Source: Gnetum montanum
Taxonomy: Eukaryota; Streptophyta; Gnetopsida; Gnetales; Gnetaceae
Direction of reading: 5' to 3'
Assembly (NCBI GenBank): GCA_015680685.1
Contig: MNCI01014250.1
Span: forward strand, 36,922 to 100,921
Length of the DNA: 64,000 bases
Below the pieces are notes generated by a model, which had not been told where the DNA came from, ran no database searches, and was given only the letters and a program-made list of their open reading frames with translations. Position numbers and translations under genes: made by a program. This document shows positions 12,456 through 24,153 of the stretch, in pieces. Numbering within the stretch: the first letter of the stretch is position 1; each line of letters starts with the position of its first letter.

Positions 12456-12733
12456 AAGTCTTTGAGTATCATCGGGGTGTTCATGAACGTAGGGGACTCC
12501 TGCATAAGGTTGAGTACTCCAAACTTTATCTTCATCATCATATAGTTTGTTGGTTCTCTAATGAATTGCCTTACTCATTGTTGCATTGTCAGAGTCTTGT
12601 GAGAGAGACATTGTTGTGGGTGGTGTGTGACTTAATTGAATTTAATTTAATTTATTTTCTTTTTTTTAAAGGATATATCGTTAATACTCATTACCACAAT
12701 CTTGTATGATATAACTAATCTAGATATCTAGCA

Positions 12734-12755
12734 CTGTCCCTAGCAACGGTGCCAA
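12734..12755 (-). other. Primer binding site of the nested family-1 element
   Basis: The minus strand reads TTGGCACCGTTGCTAGGGAC right after the LTR end ...CACTCATCA. This is the best-preserved PBS of the family in the window. Confidence 0.8.
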
Positions 12756-13641
12756 TGATGAGTGGCAAGGTACCCCTACACTCAACCATACGAATACAAG
12801 CATTTCACGCATGATCTGGTTGAACTCCGTAGATGGGCTAGTTGTGGTATCTAGATAGTTACTCATTGATTGCAGTCCGTTGTCTTCCCACCTAGACTAC
12901 TATATGCTTTATCACATATGGTTTACTCCAAAGTGAGGTGTATGATGTGGTTTCTAACCTAGTGCTACTCCTAGAGGCAATGTAAACTAACTTTAATTAA
13001 GCTAGGAGGAAAAGGGAGAGAGAATCTAAGCTAGCCTAAGTGCAATGAGCATTCATTCCTTAATCATCCGTACACATCTTGGACCTCGTGCATGACTACC
13101 ACTGGGATTACCAAGTGCATGGCCTAGGTAAGCTAATAGGATACCAAGTAGTCACACTTGAATGCTCGTGATTAAGTCGTACTCATTCCATGTTTAAGGA
13201 TTTTAGGGTGAAGAGATATTAACTATGAAAGCAATAAATAACAATAACAATTAAATAATTAAACTAAGTGAATGCTGCAATGATGAAGTAATCTTGATCT
13301 TTATTTTCAATCATGTGCGTGTCCAAGTACGTCACACTCAAATAAAGGTTCCATACAATTACAATCATCACACTGCAAGCATGCATTAGGAGAGAGGGTT
13401 GAGAGGAAAAGAATGACAAAAGTCTCTACTCTAACACTAAATTGAATCTAAGAAACTTACTAATAAACTAACTCTTTTCCCATGCACCCCATTGTGTATC
13501 TATAGGCTCACACGAGAACTGCAATATTCGAGGTTCGATAACAGAGGTTCGATATCATGACTCATCAGATATTAGGGGTCCGATATCAACACCTGGTTAA
13601 CAAGGGTCCGATATCAACACTTGACAAGCCACGATTCATCA
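12756..13641 (-). repeat. 5' LTR of the nested family-1 element
   Basis: It starts TGATGAGTGG and ends ATTCATCA (886 bp), closely similar to the partner LTR at 6710-7671 except that the U3 GATATC block is shorter. PBS adjacency identifies it as the 5' LTR in the minus sense. Confidence 0.85.
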
Positions 13642-13822
13642 ATTTGTATACTCTGTTGTAGCAATGTCCCCTTCTATGCTCATGCCTTTCGTGACCCTCT
13701 CTTCAATCCTTGTGTTTGCATTGCTCATATTCTTCATATTTTGAGTCAGAATGTCCTAAGTAATGATCATGATGGTCATGAGTTCTTTTCTCTTCCTTGT
13801 CATAGTTCCTATGCCTTAGTTA
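13642..13822 (-). pseudogene. Second half of the interrupted gag
   Basis: It resumes the gag broken at 6709 and matches about 19651-19832, including the Arg/Asp/Glu-rich stretch ('ctcatgcctttcgtgac', 'catgatggtcatgag'). Homology to gag ends at about 13822 ('cctatgccttag'), where sequence related to 8360-9680 takes over. This is another breakpoint. Confidence 0.65.
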
Positions 13823-16001
13823 TGTTAAGTTCTTAGTTTATTATGATTGTAGAGTTAGAAAAAATTTCAAAAAGTTACCCCATAAGTGTTGATTTTTTTA
13901 TAATCCTTCACAATTATCTATTCTGTTCATATTCATGGCTTGTAATGATGGTTATGGTTCCTTAAGAATATTATTTAAGTGTTCTGGCATTAATATCATT
14001 GATTTTTCATTAAAAATTTCAAGTTTCTTTTCATACTTACTCTTAAAATACCTTATGGGTGTTAGAAAATTTTGAAAAGTTAGCTTAGATTTTCCTCACT
14101 AACACCCCTCCATGACTAAGATGAGCATGATGGAATCAAATAGATTCAAAAATCATGAAAATCAGAGTGGTAATGTGCAAGATATAGCTTGGGAAAGCTA
14201 GGATGTTAGAGCTTAATTTAGAGAAGAAAATTTAAAAAAATCTCCCTTGGTGCAATTGAAAAATGGTGTAAATGACGCTAAGTGTCTACCTATTTATACT
14301 TTTTGTATGATCTAATATCAGAGACCAAACATTAGAGACTTGATATTGGGACAGACCCGATATCGGTGCCCAAAAATTTTCAATTTTCATGAGGTTCTGA
14401 GGAGAAAAAATGATTCTTTTGAATGTTTGGAAGGTTTGAAGGTTACTCAAAGGGTTTGGATGATGAATATATGCATATTTTTCAAAACTTTATCATTGGA
14501 AGTTTAGATAGAAGGAATCTTAGGCTACGAAAGTTCATAAGATGGATAAGAAGGGTAATGAATCCATGTTATGAGAATGGATGGTTCAAATGATATGGCA
14601 AGTGTTTATTGGCGTTTGTTAATGTTGGAAGGTTCAACATGATGTGGAATCGCTTGGTAGGTATACGACACAATAGTTATACAAGTGGGTCCTCCCCAAA
14701 GCAAGCTCTAGCCCTTAATGCACTTATATAACCATCCCTAAAAGTGTTCTTCAACACTTAAGGAGTTGAATGTAACACATACCTATTTAGCAAAATACAC
14801 ATGTTAGTATCATCAAATTGGGAAAATAAGATGGACTTAGAAGGGATTGCAGAAATCAGGACGTGAGGTATCTTACCATAAGCATAATGAATTCTTGTGT
14901 TTTATTAGTGATTAAAGTAATCACTAGACTTTTTATCCAAGATTCAAACCAAGTCTAGACCACATTCTAGTGACATCGCATTGTTTCATTTCTTGGAATT
15001 ACAACTGTAAGACTATCAATGTTGCAAGGAGTATTGTTACTTAGCATATTATCCAAGGAAGAAGTTTATTCATGGCACTTTTTATTTTTCTTTGATTTCT
15101 AAGAAGCCACCTACCTTCAGGCATGGGTAACATGTCTTTCCAATGGGACTTCCAAAAATTTATTCTATGATCTTTTATTTTTTATATATGTTAACCTTAC
15201 TAGAGGACTATCTTTAGGAATGGGTAACATGTCTTTCTGGTGATGTGGTAAGGCAACACTTATTTTACTTTTACTTTCATTTTTCGTTAGATCTACAAAG
15301 GTATAATACAACCTTAGTGACATAATAGAACTCACAACAACAATCCAAAAAAATCCACAAATCCCTTTGATGTCATATTCTTTACATTCCCTCTTGTTTC
15401 TTCACTCGTTTATCCAGGCATAATGATCACAAGTTTATTCTTAGTTGTATGATGGAAAAGAATATCATTATGGCCATGGTAAGAACCTCTTATTAATGGA
15501 ATGGATGGATGGATGGTGTGGGCTCACTATTCAAATAATCAGTCTCTTTTGACTTACTAACATAGAGAAATCTTGACCTTATTAGGCTACATCTTACCTT
15601 TACTCGTAACATGTCTTATTAGTAATCAAAGTATTTACAAAGGATTTAAAAACAAAGTATGAAAAAGATAGTAAGAATTGGAAAAGATGTAAAGAATGAA
15701 AAATGTCAAAGGATGGAAAATCATTAGAGAATTGAAAAATGTAAAAGAATATCAAAGATTTAAGAAATGAAAAAGTGTGAAAGAATAGGAAAAATTGTAT
15801 CAAAAAATGTGAAGGAGTGAAAAGAAATTGTAAAACAAAAAATGGAAAAACACTTATTAATTTTGATATCAAGATAAGGCATCTCCCCTATAACTAAACT
15901 CATGGGTGAGTGTTCGAAAGATGCTCCCTAGATCTCCTAGATCATACACTCTAAGTGGTTCACTTACCATCTTTATTGATTTAACTTTTTTGTTTATTAT
16001 T
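13823..16001. repeat. Family-1 internal non-coding module, second copy
   Basis: It is homologous in order to 8360-9680: the start ('agagttagaaaaaatttc'), the middle ('gggtcctccccaaagcaag'), 'accttcaggcatgggt', and 'agaacctcttattaatgg' near the end. An A/G-rich simple region at 15640-15860 matches the one at 9540-9625. No coding sequence is recognised. This copy is longer, with extra sequence at 13900-14600. Confidence 0.55.
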
Positions 16002-16883
16002 TGATTAGTCACAATTTTGTCAGTTGTGTTGATAAGGCCTCGTCGACTGGGCCTTGTTGATGCATCACATCATGCGTTGACAAGGCCCCATCAACACAAT
16101 GTCTATATTCAACTATAAATACGCATCCACTAGCCACATTTATGGTAATTGAGATTTTAGTAGCAGTGAAGCTCTTGCAGTTTATTCATTTGAGAGTTAG
16201 AATTTTTCTCTCGAGTGGCCGTAATAGGAGTCATTGAGTGTACAGATCTTTATTCAAGCATTGTTGTACTTGAGCATGATAGTGTGTGCGGTAATAAAGA
16301 CAAGCTTTCTGATAATCCTTGCAACATTCTGGATAGATTAAATATTTTATTTATGCATTTAAAGTTTTTAATTATTTATTAAATGTTTCTAATTATTTAT
16401 TAAATGTTTTCTGGTAATTAAGCTACTGAAGTAATTAAGTAAGATAAGCGAGATAGATTGAACACATAAGTATGATAGCTTTGAGCGTAACGCATATTTG
16501 CTTGGTAATCTTAGTAGCATTATTGCTTGGTACACCTAGTAGTGTAATGCTTGGTAACCCAATAGTGGATACATGGGTTCAAGAAGTGTACGGAAAGTAG
16601 GATTAGATGCTTATGTTAGGACTACTTAGATACTAGATTAATTACTTACATTAAATTAGTTAATCTAATTACTTTATTTCTCTTTAAGCACCAAACCCAT
16701 AAAATACAAAATGATAAAAATTAGATGCCTCAATTGGGAAGACAACGAACAACCTTAAGGCAAGGTTCACTTCCTAGAAGGCTAGTGCATCAAAAACTAT
16801 AAAGTTCACAGAATTCGACTTGATTGCATGTGAGTGCTTTGTGATTCATATGGTTGGGCATAGGGGTACCTTGTTGCTCATCA
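16002..16883 (+). repeat. Family-1 LTR (plus sense)
   Basis: It starts TGATTAGTCAC, ends TTGCTCATCA, and has the TATA box TATAAATA at 16114-16121. The U3 carries TCGAC/GGCCT/GATGCATC palindromic words instead of GATATC. Flanks are TTATT and TTAAC, only partly alike, so a target duplication is not proven. It sits next to a minus-strand protease remnant, in opposite orientation. Confidence 0.75.
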
Positions 16884-17235
16884 TTAACCAATGTGATCTT
16901 GATGGTAGTTGAGTTTTGATCATCTAAGTTCTCATTTTCTTTTCCTTTTGGTGTATGATTATGAGTTAATATTTTCATTTTTGGGTTTTTAGTTGGAGTC
17001 ATTTTCTTAGAAGGGAATTAACAAGTGAATCAGATTATTCCATGCATATTTTAGATAGTTAAAGGTTCTCAATTATTGACCACATGGTGTCTTTTAGTTT
17101 GGTTGCCCTTGCTCTTTCTTTTGCATACATTTGCTTTTCATGGTTGTTGTGCACTAGTATGATGATTGTGTTAACGTTCTAAATGATTGGTCCACAACCA
17201 CACCCTTTTCTTTCAGTAGTAATGCATGGGATTTG

Positions 17236-17580
17236 CTACATGTGTATGGATCTATGCTTATTCTCCTTGGAGATCTCAACAGATAGATCTTTCATACTTA
17301 GCTTAGCATCAATTTTGCTAAGCCATGCTTTCACCATGATAATTGGAAATTCCTTATTAGCATCTTTTACATTAGTTACTAGAAAGTCTACTAGATAGGA
17401 CCACACATTGATAGTTGTCACTACATCCTCTATCTATCCCAAAGGAATAGCAACAGACTGATTTGCAAGCTTCAACCTAATATTACATGACTTTATGGGT
17501 GATAAGTTCCATGCTTGATATGTTTCGCAAGAAATTAAATTCACCTTGGAACTTGAGTCTAATAGAGCTTTGCATGGTAG
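17236..17580 (-). pseudogene. Retropepsin (aspartic protease) remnant
   Basis: Minus-strand reading gives an ALLDSSSKVNLISCETYQAW core, then RLKLANQSVAIPLG, a TAG stop, and WSYLVDFLVTNVKDANKEFP...WLSKIDAKLSM. This is the plant gag-associated aspartyl protease fold that cleaves the Gag-Pol polyprotein. The catalytic triplet D-[ST]-G reads D-S-S (GGT changed to AGT), and the stop after PLG is a TAG where a CAG codon is expected. Both are G:C to A:T changes, so it is inactive. It lies downstream (minus sense) of the gag at 17593-20535, as expected for gag-pro. Confidence 0.75.
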
Positions 17581-17592
17581 ATTTCTAGCTAC

Positions 17593-18600
17593 TCATAGAT
17601 AAATCAAAAGAATTCTTGCATCAATTCTCTTCTTAGGGAGTGGTCTTACCTTAATCCAATATGTGACTATTTTAGCAAGCATGATAGTTTGCATGCTTGT
17701 GTTTGACGATGTTGGAAGCCTATTGTTGGTAGGAGAATCTGTTATAGGAGAAGTTGGTCCTGATGAAGTTATGACTCTACCAACCTTTTCTAGGCTTGTC
17801 CTAAACAAAGGACATTTCTTGATTTGTTTCTTAGTATTTCTAGTAAGATCCTCCACTTGTATATTCACTGCCCATGCAACTCGCCTCTATTGTGCTTTTG
17901 ATGAAAATTCCCCTTGCATAGCATGTGGTGGCAATAGTGGCAAAAGATTGGAAGGGGGATTTGATGGACCAGCTACTAGTGAATGTGGATAAAAACTATG
18001 ATCCATCCTTGGAGTAGTAGGTCTATAGTATTCTAGTGGATAAGAAGAAGAAGAAGTTTGAACTGATGTGTTTCTTGGAGATATTAGATGTTGAACGTAA
18101 TATCCATAAGGGTCTGGTTGCCTGTATGTATATTGTTGCCTTGGCGGTGACATTACCCATGTTTATAGTTGCTACCACTACTATTGATATTGCTCCTGTG
18201 GTTGAGGGTAGGCTCTGCTTGGATAATATGTCAACTGGAAGGTTTGCTTGATATTATATTAAGGATAAGATAGCCTTCTAGGCATCTACTTTTTGACAAA
18301 GCTTGGAGTAGTAGGTCTATAGTATTCTAGTGGATAAAAAGAAGAAGAAGTTTGAACTGATGTGTTTCTTGGAGATATTGGACATTGAACATAATATCCA
18401 TAAGGGTCTGGTTGCCTATATGGATATTGTTGCCTTGGTGGTGACATTGCCCATGTCTACAGTTGCTACCACTACTATTGATATTGCTCTTTTGGTTGAG
18501 GGTAGGCTTTGCTTGGATAATATGTCAGCTGGAAGGTTTGCTTGATATTACATTAAGGATAAGGTAGCCTTCTAGGCATCTACTTTTTGACAAAGCTTGG
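17593..18600 (-). pseudogene. Gag C-terminal proline/tyrosine-rich region with a tandem duplication
   Basis: A minus-strand open stretch at 17887-18153 starts MSPPRQQYTYRQPDPYGYYV and is Pro/Ser/Tyr-rich. Another at 17593-17868 contains KCPLFRTSLEKVGRV. It lies between the capsid-like gag and the protease. A 294-bp tandem duplication (18009-18596) lengthens it. No zinc knuckle is seen. Function beyond 'gag C terminus' is not assignable. Confidence 0.55.
18009..18596. repeat. Tandem duplication, 2 x 294 bp
   Basis: 18009-18302 and 18303-18596 are nearly identical; both begin 'cttggagtagtaggtctata' and differ by scattered substitutions. 294 is a multiple of three, so the duplication kept the gag frame and added 98 codons. 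Confidence 0.9.
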
Positions 18601-20535
18601 ATTGAGTGCATATACCCCAAATTCTTGCAAGTGGACCATAATAGGGTAACATTAATTAGGATGTTCATACTGGCACACATTGCATCCTTCCTCGTCCTCT
18701 AAACTAGAGTCAGTATATCGTTCAATGGTAGCAACTTTTTTGTTGTGCTTATAACTTTCTTGTCCATTAGTCCTTTTCTTCTTTCTTTCCTTACCCCTAT
18801 TAAGTGCTTGTTCAATCTTTTCTTCAAAAAATTTGTAGGGCTATAGTAAATTTTTCATCCACTAAATCCTAGACTTTCTCTATGTTAGCTGCCATGTCAT
18901 TGACTAATTTTTGAATAGGTAGTCTTTTTCTAGATAACATCTTCCAAGGTTTCATCCTCTTGCTTATCACACATATGCACATCTCTCTTTCTAATTGATG
19001 GGTCTCCATTATATTCCTCAGCTAACTCTCTCTTCTTAAGTTCTCCTTCCTCTTTTGCTACTTGATCAATTAATCTCTAAATGTGATGGGCCATCATTTC
19101 TGATAATCTACCTTGGCATAAATCTCAAGAGTCTCCTTCATTTTACTCCGCAGCCCATCTACAATATGCCTGACCTATTTCCTTGGTAAAAATCCATGGC
19201 CTAGGCATCTATGAAATAGTGAATAGTATCTACCCATTACCACATCAAGGGTTTTATGAGTCCCTTGTTTCTACCCTTGGATCTATTTTCTTGGGTTAGA
19301 CACTCATGAATAAGTTTGATATTTATTATTGAAGAGTTTGAGCATGGTACTCCAACATCCTATTGATTTAGGTTTCAGTGACCTATACTAGTTCTTTGCC
19401 TCCTTTACAAGTATTTTAGGAAACAACTTTAACTTTTGCTAATCACTTTGATGTTTTGTAGAGCACAAGCATCGTGGAAAGCTTGAAGATGATGTTATGG
19501 ATCAACATTATAACCACCTTCAAATCTTAGCATGTTGTTCATGTCAAGTCGTTTGATTCAGCTATCCCTCACATGCTTGGTTGGGATGTGAAAAAGTTCT
19601 TGGATGTTAATCATACTTTGAGTTGTCATTAGGGGTTCATCATCATGATCGGGTTCGTATACTCTGTTGTAGCAGTGCCCCCTTCTATGCTCATGCCTTT
19701 TGTGATCCTCTCTTCAATCCTTGTGTTTGCATTGCTCATATTCTTCATCTTTTGAGTTAGAATGTCCTAAGTAACAATCATGATGGTCATGAGTTCTTTT
19801 CTCTTCCCTGTCATAGTTCCTATGCCTTGGCCTCCTCCTATTAAAGTCCTTCGATGATCGTGAGGATGAGGATGAGATAGTAGGAGAACAATGTCAACTT
19901 GTTCTCCTTTCATGACTCCTGTATTCATCTTTGTGAGATCCTGCAAATACTCTTGCCTCTGGTTCATGCTTATATCTTGAGTTGATTGCCTCCCTCAAGG
20001 GTCTCTTTGCTAGGATAGACTACATTTGAACTTTGATAGGTTCCTTTAGCCTAATGATAGGTGTTTTTGAAGGCTCTTCAGAATTTTGGTGGAGTTTTTC
20101 TGCAATGAATGTATCAACATCAAGTTCTTCCAAGATAACAGAATTGTTGTCATGTTTCTCTTTGTTGTGTACATGTTTGATTTCCATGAAAGCATCTCTC
20201 CTCATCTACTCCTTTGTTGGTTCATAGGGCCTAGTCATGTGCTTAGTCACATGGCACCCTTCCTAAATTTGGTTCGAATTCATTCCCCTTAAAGTAGTTT
20301 GAAGCATAGTGAATGCTACACATTATGGAGGTAGGATAATGTTGCCTTGTATGTCTCTCCACATCATTTGACTGTCCTAATGGAAGATGAAAGTAAAATC
20401 TAGATGATAAGGATTAGTGTGAGCATAAGTGATTCTTGTTTACATTGCCATCCTCCATTCTCCTTCATCACTGATTTTGTCATTGTTTCTTTATGGTTCT
20501 TTGGCAAGTGATGTGGTGTTCTTATTTGAAGCCAT
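18601..20535 (-). pseudogene. Gag of the third family-1 element
   Basis: The start at 20535 reads MASNKNTTSLAKEP and then hits a stop. Downstream blocks match the other gag copies: HNKEKHDNNSVILEELDVDT (near 20100-20200), SHPHPHDHRRTLIGGG (near 19850), the Arg/Asp-rich stretch, and the capsid-like part at 19300-19620. Several stops and frame changes are present. It follows a good PBS (20649-20670) and a 5' LTR (20671-21544). Confidence 0.75.
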
Positions 20536-20648
20536 GTTATATTTTTTAGACATTTATTTTAAATGTGCTTTTCTTAAGGTTATGAAATTTGACTTTGTGT
20601 TTCAAGTACAACAAATTTTGAGAAATCAATTACTAAGCATACATTAAC

Positions 20649-20670
20649 TTGTCCCTGGTAACAGTGCCAA
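20649..20670 (-). other. Primer binding site of the third family-1 element
   Basis: The minus strand reads TTGGCACTGTTACCAGGGAC directly inside the LTR at 20671. Confidence 0.75.
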
Positions 20671-21544
20671 TGATGAGTGGTGAAGTAGTCCAACATCCAA
20701 CCATACAAGACAAGAGTGTTCACACATAGCCCAATCATAATTCGTGGACAAAGCAATGTGGGTATGCTAGTAATTGTGTGTAAGTTCGCGATTATTATCT
20801 TTCCATGTGGAGCTAGTATAATCTATGTATGGTTTAGCTCTCAGTGAGGTGTATGATAAGTTAATGTTGATAAGCCATAACTCTTGGCTATGATGGTAAA
20901 GTGTGAAAATGATTCTAGGTCTAAGGAAAATGGTAAAACAATCTACTCTAGCCTAGAGTCATCAGCATATGTTCTTGGCTACCTTGGGTTCATGTAACTA
21001 TTACTGGGATTACCATGTGAGTTTACTACTAAGCAAATCAAGTGAAACCACTACTAGATTACCAAATGATCACACTTAACACTTGAAACCAATTGTACTC
21101 ATTTTGCTTTACTATGAATAAGGAAACTAAAGTACTTAAAAAATGTAACTAGTTAAACTAGGAAAAATAGTAAGAATTATGCTAAGTAAAACAATAAAGC
21201 TAAGTGGATACTATAATGATGGAAAATAGTATTGATCTTTATTTTTGTCATGAACTGTGCACAATTACACTTCACTCGAATAAAGATTCCAAACAACTGC
21301 TCAACATTACATCGTAGGCATTCACTCTATCGTTGAACTACAAAAACAAACTGTAAGAGTCTACCTAAGGTTGGAATGAAAAGTTGTTTGGATTGTGAAC
21401 ATAAGTGTCATATTTATAGGCCTACATGTGTTTGCAATATTGGATATCTGATATTGTAGCTTGTGCCCTAATATTAGGGATCCGATATCGTGGCTTCGAT
21501 ATCGGATTCATGATATCGTAGTCGATCAAAAACACAATTTATCA
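20671..21544 (-). repeat. 5' LTR of the third family-1 element (minus sense)
   Basis: It starts TGATGAGTGG and ends ATTTATCA (874 bp), with GATATC-rich U3 at 21430-21520 and a minus-sense TATA box near 21410. The next bases, ATGAGTTATGATA, also occur without an LTR at 23877, so the insertion site ATGAG is visible in a related uninterrupted sequence. The matching 3' LTR was not found, and the left part of the element appears rearranged. Confidence 0.8.
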
Positions 21545-21852
21545 ATGAGTTATGATAAGGTCATGGTAAGTTTTTGGTGGTTATTTTGCCTTTGTAATCC
21601 ATTAGTTAGAAATTTGATTCTATCACATGTCATGATGAAGGTTATGAAAAGATGTTTTACTATTTTTTCTCTTATTTTTTATCATTTGGAATTTGTAGTT
21701 GACCATGGATAGTTGTTGGGATTGTGGTGGAGGTTGTGATCATCTATTTTGGTGTTTTTGTATCTTCCGTACCATTTGTACCAATGTGAATGTGTTGAGG
21801 GTTTTCAACTTGTGATGTTACCTGGTCTAAATTATGTTCATTGGTCTTAATA
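21545..21852 (+). repeat. Direct repeat, copy 1
   Basis: It is homologous to 23877-24153 (e.g. 'agatgttttactatttttt' and 'gaccatggatagttgttggg'). It is about 300 bp with substitutions and one extra block in this copy. It may be a segmental duplication or remnants of an undetermined repeat. No coding sequence is recognised. Confidence 0.75.
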
Positions 21853-23119
21853 ATGTTTTCATTAGATCCACGAATGGGTTTACTTGTGTGGGCTTAGTGG
21901 TGTGGTTGCATTATCTCTCCATCACCAATGTTCGTTTATATGATGGAAAGATGCTTGTATGATCGTTATTTAGCACTAAGTTATGGTATGAGTGGATGAT
22001 GACCACCTTGTTGTAGTTTGGTTTGACCCCCACTAGGATGCATCAATATAGCTCTTACCATTGACCCCATATTACGAGAGAAAGGGAGTGTTTATTTCTT
22101 CACTAGTCTCTTGTACCTATAGAATTTTAGAGGAAATGTTCAACACCTCTAGCACTAGGAGTTGTGGATAGTAAATGTTTAACACCACTATGGTTGATTA
22201 AGACTAATTAGCAAATCCATGTGCATGATAGTTTAATAACTTAACACTGGTTGAGGACACATGATCATGATCTCACACTTGATATAGTGCATACTAGTCT
22301 TCTTGTGCTTGTCTAGTTGATGTAATGGAGATGGTAGATGATTTGTGTATTCTATCTTTTGCTCGTACTAATGCTTACGCTATGATCTGCTTAATATGCT
22401 TGATGAATATTAATGTGTGCTTGTAGGTCAAAGTGCCTTTACCTAGCCCTTACTCATGGGACTTATCCTTGGTTAATCAGGAGGAATTGCCAAGGTTTCT
22501 TACTTAGTTACACGAACTCCCATTTATTTTTTAGATCATCAAGGGCTATGAGGATGAGGAGGGCTACATGGTTAGCTTGATGTTAATGGTTATGATTTGT
22601 TACAATTTATATTTGATACAATACACCTATGATGCATTTGTGAGGGTTGTCATTGAGTTTAGGATATATGCACTAGATAAATTATAGGGAACGTTGTTTG
22701 GAGTGATGGTAAGGTGCTCATTTCTTAAGTTTAAGACTTGGGTTTAAGCCTAGGCATAACCACTTGAAGAGGTTAGGTTTTCACTTATCTACTAGTCCTC
22801 TAAGGATCATGCTTGGCAAGATGAACATTGTGGCTCTTGGTGATAATCCTTTTTATGTACTAGATAAAATTATATTTCCTTTGTTTAGATGTTGGATATT
22901 TGGTAGGATAATATATGTTATTTTCAAATGTATAAATGCTGGATCAATTATGCTTAGTATGTGTTGCAATTATAAACTTAAGCTTTATTCTATTTGGTGC
23001 AACACATGGATTAGCATTTTGATTTACTTCCTTGCAATATACTGTGAGGGTTCATTTACTTTTCATGCAACTAATCAATTATGTTATTCAATTGCAGTTA
23101 GTTAATTTGCATGGATACA
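21853..23119. other. Unassigned spacer
   Basis: No supported gene, RNA or element ends were found. A 113-codon open stretch at 22764-23105 is hydrophobic and AT-rich, with no recognisable motif. Confidence 0.5.
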
Positions 23120-23533
23120 ATTGGTTTTAAGCATAAACATATCAATGTTTGATAATCCCAACAGTGGATCACTTAGTATGCCCAAGGGTAAAATACTTGA
23201 TAGCCCTATAGTATTATTGCATGTTTAGGATGTGTATGGTGAATTCGGAACTCATGCTCCATGCTAGGCTAGATTAGATTTACTTCTTGCAATTAGACTA
23301 GTTAAATTAATATTTAATACTTTACATATTTTTATAACAACAACAATACAATCAATGCCTTTAGTCATAATTAATCATACAACTTGAACCATTATCTGGG
23401 AAGACAATGATTAACATCTTAGTGCTTGGTTATCCAAGGCATCCATCTAGTCCTATCTGTAGAATTTGATCAGATTGTGCGTGAACACATGTAATATGTA
23501 TGGCTAGATGTAGGGTTACTCAGTCGCTCATCA
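23120..23533 (+). repeat. Truncated family-1 LTR (plus sense)
   Basis: It matches the 3' half (U5 side) of the plus-sense LTRs and ends CAGTCGCTCATCA. The U3/TATA half is absent, so it is a 5'-truncated fragment. Confidence 0.65.
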
Positions 23534-23876
23534 TAGGTGTTACTAAAAAGAATAACAAGCCTTCAATTACCAAAATATTGAGATATCCCCTTAGTTCATT
23601 CACTTGTGGTTGGTCATTTCGATGTTATGGATTTCTTGACTTGGTCATTCGATGATTCAAAAATGTTTGAGCATTGTTTAGACTTCATTTCAAAGACAAA
23701 CTAATGTGCAACAATGCTGCAGGTTGCGATGAAAGTATTGGCTGAGACCATGGGTAATGATCAAGGTCATGGTTATGATGACAGGTTGTGGTCAAGGTCT
23801 GGCCAAATATTGGAAAGACAAGTTTCTATTCGTATTTTTGATAGTTTCTGAGAATACCATAGATTTTAGTGAAGTC

Positions 23877-24153
23877 ATGAGTTATGATAGGGTTGTGGTA
23901 AGTTTTTTGTGGTTATTATTAGTTATAAATTTGATGAAGGTCCTAGGAAGATGTTTTACTATTTTTTCTCTTATTCTTTATCATTTGGAATTTGGAGTTG
24001 ACCATGGATAGTTGTTGGGATTGTGGTGCATGTTGTGATCATCTGTTTTGGTGTTTTTGTATCTTCCTTACCATTTGTACCAATGTGAACGTGTGCAGGG
24101 TTCTCCACTTATGATGTTAGTTCGTCTAAATTGTGTTCATTGGTCTTAACGAC
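23877..24153 (+). repeat. Direct repeat, copy 2
   Basis: It is the partner of 21545-21852. It carries the uninterrupted ATGAGTTATGATA that marks the insertion site of the LTR ending at 21544. It abuts the more GC-rich gene-like sequence starting near 24154. Confidence 0.7.

Larger units (their letters stand above)
6710..13641 (-). mobile_element. Complete nested LTR element, family 1, gag only
   Basis: On the minus strand the order is 5' LTR (12756-13641), PBS (12734-12755), gag (12455 down to about 11165), a proline-rich gag C-terminal region (10473-9811), non-coding sequence, PPT (7672-7680) and 3' LTR (6710-7671). The flanking five bases are GTTTG and ATTTG, a target duplication with one mismatch. 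No reverse transcriptase, RNase H or integrase is recognisable, so the element was probably mobilised in trans by an autonomous relative. A plus-strand solo LTR at 10474-11159 inserted later. Insertion order is therefore older gag, then this element, then the solo LTR. Confidence 0.8.

Noticed and set aside
15600-15872. 90-codon Phe/Ser-rich minus-strand frame
   Set aside because: It is an artefact of an A/G-rich low-complexity stretch that recurs at 9540-9625.
18036-18545. Two near-identical 71-codon plus-strand frames starting MDKKKKKFELMCFLE
   Set aside because: They are the antisense of the tandemly duplicated gag C-terminal region; the minus strand fits the neighbouring gag and protease.
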